NCBI GenBank assembly: GCA_046728115.1
Contig: JBKPDW010000271.1
Coordinates: forward strand, 1-7,177
Direction of reading: 5' to 3'
Source of the DNA: CAVSWN01 sp046728115
Lineage (GTDB): Bacteria > Acidobacteriota > Vicinamibacteria > Vicinamibacterales > CAVVIG01
Length of the DNA: 7,177 nucleotides
A model generated the notes under the pieces. The model ran no database searches and was not told where the DNA came from. It saw nothing but the letters and a program-made list of their open reading frames with translations. A program made the translations under genes and the position numbers. Below are positions 4,975-7,177 of this stretch, piece by piece (the first letter of the stretch is position 1; every line of letters begins with the position of its first letter).

Positions 4975-5714
4975 CGGCCCCGATGCGATCCGATCAGCGA
5001 ACGGCGAATCAACTGCGCGACACGACCATCACACCCGACTACCTGATGCATGCCGAGGGATCGGTGTTGATTCAGGCGGGCAACACGAAAGTGATCTGCG
5101 CAGCAAGCGTCGAAGATCGCGTGCCGCCTTTTCTGCGTAATACCGGCAAGGGTTGGGTCACCGCGGAATACGGGATGCTGCCGCGCGCGACGAGCACGCG
5201 GATGCAGCGCGAGGCGTCGGCCGGGAAAGTCGGCGGCCGCACGCAGGAGATTCAGCGGCTCATCGGACGGTCGCTGCGGTCGGTCACCAACCTGCCAGCG
5301 CTCGGCGAGCGGACGGTGTGGATCGATTGCGACGTCATCCAGGCCGACGGCGGCACGCGCACTGCCTCGATCACCGGCGCGTTCGTCGCGCTGGCCCTCG
5401 CGCTCGAGCGGCTCCGCGAACGAGATGTGATTCGCACGATTCCGATCACCGATTATGTCGCCGCCACGAGCGTCGGCATCGTCGATTCCGAGCCGCTGCT
5501 CGATCTCGCCTACGAAGACGACAGCCGCGCGGAAGTGGACATGAACGTCGTCAAGACCGGCGACGGCCGGTTCATCGAGGTGCAGGGCACTGCAGAGGCG
5601 CTGCCCTTCGGCCGCGAGGCGCTGCTCGTGCTGCTCGACCTCGCTGATCAGGGCATCGCGCAGCTTGTCGAAAAACAGCGCGCGATCGTCGGACACCTGG
5701 TACCGAAGCGATGA
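4971..5714 (+). CDS. rph: ribonuclease PH
   Basis: RNase PH is a phosphorolytic 3'-5' exoribonuclease that trims tRNA precursors and forms a hexameric ring. The 247-residue sequence matches the family throughout: HAEGSVLIQAGNTKVIC, GWVTAEYGMLPRAT, GGRTQEIQRLIGRSLR, DVIQADGGTRTASITGA, and AYEDDSRAEVDMN with its acidic metal-site residues. Three starts are possible. ATG 4971 gives an ATGA overlap with the GerMN stop, like the junction before it, and has a weak GTGGG upstream. ATG 4983 gives MRSDQR as the N-terminus and makes the phosphate-site residues Arg86, Thr125 and Arg126, and the ring-contact arginines 68, 73 and 76, fall exactly on the usual family numbers. A GTG at 4962 is less likely. 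I use 4971 for coupling but hold 4983 as a serious alternative. The rdgB gene that often follows rph lies about 0.9 kb away here, on the other strand. Confidence 0.95.
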   Translation: MTAPMRSDQRTANQLRDTTITPDYLMHAEGSVLIQAGNTKVICAASVEDRVPPFLRNTGKGWVTAEYGMLPRATSTRMQREASAGKVGGRTQEIQRLIGRSLRSVTNLPALGERTVWIDCDVIQADGGTRTASITGAFVALALALERLRERDVIRTIPITDYVAATSVGIVDSEPLLDLAYEDDSRAEVDMNVVKTGDGRFIEVQGTAEALPFGREALLVLLDLADQGIAQLVEKQRAIVGHLVPKR

Positions 5715-5738
5715 CACCACCACGGCGATCAACGCAGA

Positions 5739-5812
5739 GCCCGTCCCCTCGTCCTCTGGCCTTGGTGCGCTGTCTGACCACGACGACAGAGGACGCAAGG
5801 ACAGGCACGGGC
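5739..5812. repeat. interrupted inverted repeat after rph
   Basis: CGTCCTCTG (5750-5758) is exactly complementary to CAGAGGACG (5787-5795), and the outer GCCCGT (5739-5744) is complementary to ACGGGC (5807-5812). Together they make an imperfect long stem 25 bases after the rph stop. It may end transcription of the amidase–GerMN–rph run, though no T-tract follows. Confidence 0.55.
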
Positions 5813-5854
5813 GATTGCCGCTGACCGACCCGGGAACCGGCGGCCCTGGACCAA

Positions 5855-5946
5855 GGCCGGGACGTGGAACTCGGGACGGACCCGGGACACCGGACGGACG
5901 TGGGACCCGGGACGGACCAGGCACCCGGGACGGACCAGGCACCCGG
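5855..5946 (+). repeat. 18-bp GC-rich minisatellite between rph and ogt
   Basis: Four 18-bp units fill 5873-5944. The last two (5909-5926 and 5927-5944, GGGACGGACCAGGCACCC) are identical; the first two are diverged. A weaker related unit precedes them at 5855-5872. GGGACGGACC occurs exactly at 5873, 5909 and 5927. Open frames across it in several phases encode only low-complexity Gly/Pro/Arg/Thr stretches, so it is treated as non-coding. The whole 263-bp rph–ogt gap (5715-5977) consists of this array plus the inverted repeat before it. Confidence 0.8.
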
Positions 5947-5977
5947 AACCAGGAACAAAGGACAGACGGGACTTGCT

Positions 5978-6517
5978 ATGGAGTTATATCGGGCAACGAT
6001 CCCGACACCGCTTGGCGACATGCTGGCCCTGGCTTCGGATTCGGGACTCTGCGCGTTGGAGTTTACGGGTCCGCGCAAGCGACTGACTCGCCTCGATGCA
6101 CGGATGCAGCGCTGGTTTCCGCCGCACGAGATCGTCGACGGCGACGCGGCGCCGATCGCGGCCGCTCGCGCGTGGCTCGCAGCGTATTTCGCAGGGGAGA
6201 TCGCCGATGCAGACGGTCCGTCGCTCGACATGCGCGGCGCAGACTTCGAGAAGCGCGTGTGGGCGGCGCTGCGGGCCATCCCGCCCGGCGAGACCACCAG
6301 CTATGGCGCCATTGCACGAGCGCTCGGCGATACTGGCGCGTCACGAGCCGTAGGCGCGGCCAACGGCGCCAATCCAATCGCGATCATCGTGCCTTGCCAT
6401 CGCGTCGTCGGAGCGTCCGGATCGCTCGTCGGCTACGGCGGCGGCCTGGACCGCAAGAAGTGGTTGCTCGATCACGAACGTCGATGGAGCAGGAGCTTAC
6501 AAGCACCGCTGTTTTGA
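5978..6517 (+). CDS. ogt: methylated-DNA–[protein]-cysteine S-methyltransferase
   Basis: This 179-residue suicide repair protein takes the alkyl group from O6-methylguanine (and O4-methylthymine) in DNA onto its own cysteine. The N-terminal RNase-like domain is about residues 1-85 (TPLGDMLALASDSGLCALEF). The C-terminal domain has the winged-helix stretch FEKRVWAALRAIPPGETTSYG, the Arg finger at Arg123 (SRAVG), and the active site PCHRV with Cys140. GYGGGLDRKKWLLDHE closes the fold. The length and Cys position match E. coli Ogt (Cys139), and there is no Ada-type metal-binding domain. ATG 5978 is chosen because it begins the conserved first strand; extending upstream would translate the minisatellite. 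The ribosome-binding site is weak (GACGGGA at 5965-5971). The gene stands between rph and rdgB and faces rdgB. Confidence 0.95.
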   Translation: MELYRATIPTPLGDMLALASDSGLCALEFTGPRKRLTRLDARMQRWFPPHEIVDGDAAPIAAARAWLAAYFAGEIADADGPSLDMRGADFEKRVWAALRAIPPGETTSYGAIARALGDTGASRAVGAANGANPIAIIVPCHRVVGASGSLVGYGGGLDRKKWLLDHERRWSRSLQAPLF

Positions 6518-6522
6518 TTGGC

Positions 6523-6565
6523 CCGCAGAGTCCGCTGAACATGCCGAGCAAATCACGCTCTGCGG
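6523..6565. terminator. possible bidirectional terminator hairpin between ogt and rdgB
   Basis: CCGCAGAG (6523-6530) is exactly complementary to CTCTGCGG (6558-6565), with a 27-base loop. It fills the 49-bp gap between the convergent ogt and rdgB stops. The loop is long and no T-tract is present, so a terminator role rests mainly on position. Confidence 0.3.
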
Positions 6566-6566
6566 C

Positions 6567-7177
6567 CTAGCGTTCTCCGCAGTTGCCGCCGCCGCGGTTG
6601 CTTGTTTCGCTGTTGCCCTCGAGAAAGCGCTTCAGCTTTCGGAATGCCTCTCCGCGATGGCTCACCGCGGCTTTCTCTTCCGCCGTGACCTCGCCGAGCG
6701 TCCGTCCATACGGCGGGTAGAAGAATATGGGGTCGTAACCGAACCCGCCCACACCCTTCGGACACGGCGAAATGCGGCCTTCGACAGTTCCGCGTGCCTC
6801 GAACAGCACGCCCTCAGGTGACATGAGAACGACAGCGCACACGAACCGAGCGGTGGTCGTCGAGTGTCCGCTCGCTTCGAGGGCGCGATAGATCAGCGCG
6901 AATTTGGCCGGATATGACGTGCGCTCGCCTCCATAACGCGCGGATTCGACGCCGGGCGCGCCGCCAAGTGCGTCGATTTCGAGGCCCGAGTCTTCTGCGA
7001 CCGTCACCTGCTGCGTCACGCGGGAATAATAGGCCGCCTTCGCACGCGCATTTTCTTCGAAGGTGTGCCCGATCTCCTCGGGTGGATCGAGCCCCGGCCA
7101 TCCTTCCAGAGTGACGATATCGAGGTCCAGACCGGCGAGCAGGTGCTTTATTTCCTGCACTTTATGTCGGTTGGTCG
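6567..7177 (-). CDS. rdgB: XTP/dITP diphosphatase (RdgB/HAM1), 5' end cut by the window edge
   Basis: The enzyme hydrolyses dITP, dXTP and XTP to the monophosphate and pyrophosphate, keeping deaminated purines out of DNA and RNA. The reading frame continues past the in-frame GTG at 7160 to the right edge, encoding TNRHK directly before VQEIKHLL. This is the conserved start of the family (M…ATxNxHKxxEI), so the true start lies a few codons outside the window and the GTG is an internal Val. Other hallmarks are GHTFEENARAKA, the catalytic-site VAEDSGLEIDAL, GGAPGVESARYGG, GFGYDPIFFYPPYGRTLGE, and the base-recognition SHRGEAFRK. About 203 residues are visible, close to the full family length. The C-terminal tail after FLEGN (SETSNRGGGNCGER) is low-complexity and unlike the family. 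The gene converges on ogt and is antiparallel to rph, unlike the common rph–rdgB tandem order. Confidence 0.95.
   Translation of the reverse strand, partial: TNRHKVQEIKHLLAGLDLDIVTLEGWPGLDPPEEIGHTFEENARAKAAYYSRVTQQVTVAEDSGLEIDALGGAPGVESARYGGERTSYPAKFALIYRALEASGHSTTTARFVCAVVLMSPEGVLFEARGTVEGRISPCPKGVGGFGYDPIFFYPPYGRTLGEVTAEEKAAVSHRGEAFRKLKRFLEGNSETSNRGGGNCGER

Noticed and set aside
5711..5822. 36-residue plus-strand ORF with an ATGA overlap at the rph stop
   Set aside because: It is made of inverted-repeat DNA, has no recognisable domain and is probably accidental, although the overlap imitates the two upstream junctions.
4761..5942. 393-residue minus-strand ORF with an N-terminal VPGPSR-like repeat
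   Set aside because: It translates the reverse complement of the minisatellite and rph. It is low in complexity and has no start signal.
5864..5977. 38-codon upstream extension of ogt
   Set aside because: It consists of minisatellite translation (TDQAPGTDQAPG). The Ogt family begins at the ATG at 5978.
5665..6570. 301-residue plus-strand ORF through the rph end, minisatellite and ogt
   Set aside because: It is in a different frame from both rph and ogt, and its content is a repeat translation followed by an out-of-frame ogt shadow.
7158..7160. GTG as the rdgB start codon
   Set aside because: The frame upstream encodes TNRHK, part of the conserved RdgB N-terminus, so the GTG is an internal Val and the gene is cut by the window edge.

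Overview
This 7.2 kb window is GC-rich bacterial chromosome with ordinary dense coding. The contents are a PEGA-domain surface protein, a DUF1328 membrane protein, an AMIN/amidase–GerMN–rph run, and intergenic spaces filled with short direct and inverted repeats. Together they suggest an acidobacterium, perhaps of the Vicinamibacteria. That assignment is an inference from gene content and style, not a proof. No tRNA, rRNA, CRISPR array, transposase or phage gene was seen.

Layout. (1) Positions 2-1143, plus strand: the 3' end of a FadJ-type hydroxyacyl-CoA dehydrogenase, then a MaoC-family (R)-hydratase. This pair belongs to fatty-acid or polyester CoA-thioester metabolism. A perfect 12-bp hairpin separates them. 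(2) Positions 1148-1901: a candidate extended -10 promoter and a secreted Tyr/Gly/Pro-rich repeat protein with a C-terminal PEGA domain. (3) Positions 1914-1981: an AT-rich palindromic repeat element between convergent genes. (4) Positions 2047-2508, minus strand: a deaminase that looks like fungal cytosine deaminase Fcy1 rather than TadA. A 58-residue DUF1328 protein diverges from it at 2576-2752. (5) Positions 2753-2842: a second repeat element, leading into the amidase run. (6) Positions 2885-5714: N-acetylmuramoyl-L-alanine amidase, a GerMN protein and RNase PH, joined by ATGA stop/start overlaps. (7) Positions 5739-5946: a third repeat zone with an 18-bp minisatellite. (8) Positions 5978-6517: ogt, facing rdgB, which runs off the right edge with its start codon missing.

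The gerM–rph adjacency is an old arrangement, since B. subtilis has gerM–rph–ysnA(rdgB). Here the cell-wall amidase sits in front, ogt has come between rph and rdgB, and rdgB is inverted. RdgB and Ogt both protect DNA from damaged or methylated bases, RNase PH trims tRNA 3' ends, and the amidase/GerMN pair acts in the envelope.

No wholly new multi-gene system was found. The most unusual signal is that four separate intergenic spaces each hold a repeat element built to the same plan: a short unit in direct copies, usually with inverted copies that form hairpins. The unit sequence is different in each place. No gene-free stretch exceeds 300 bases; the longest is the 263-bp rph–ogt gap.
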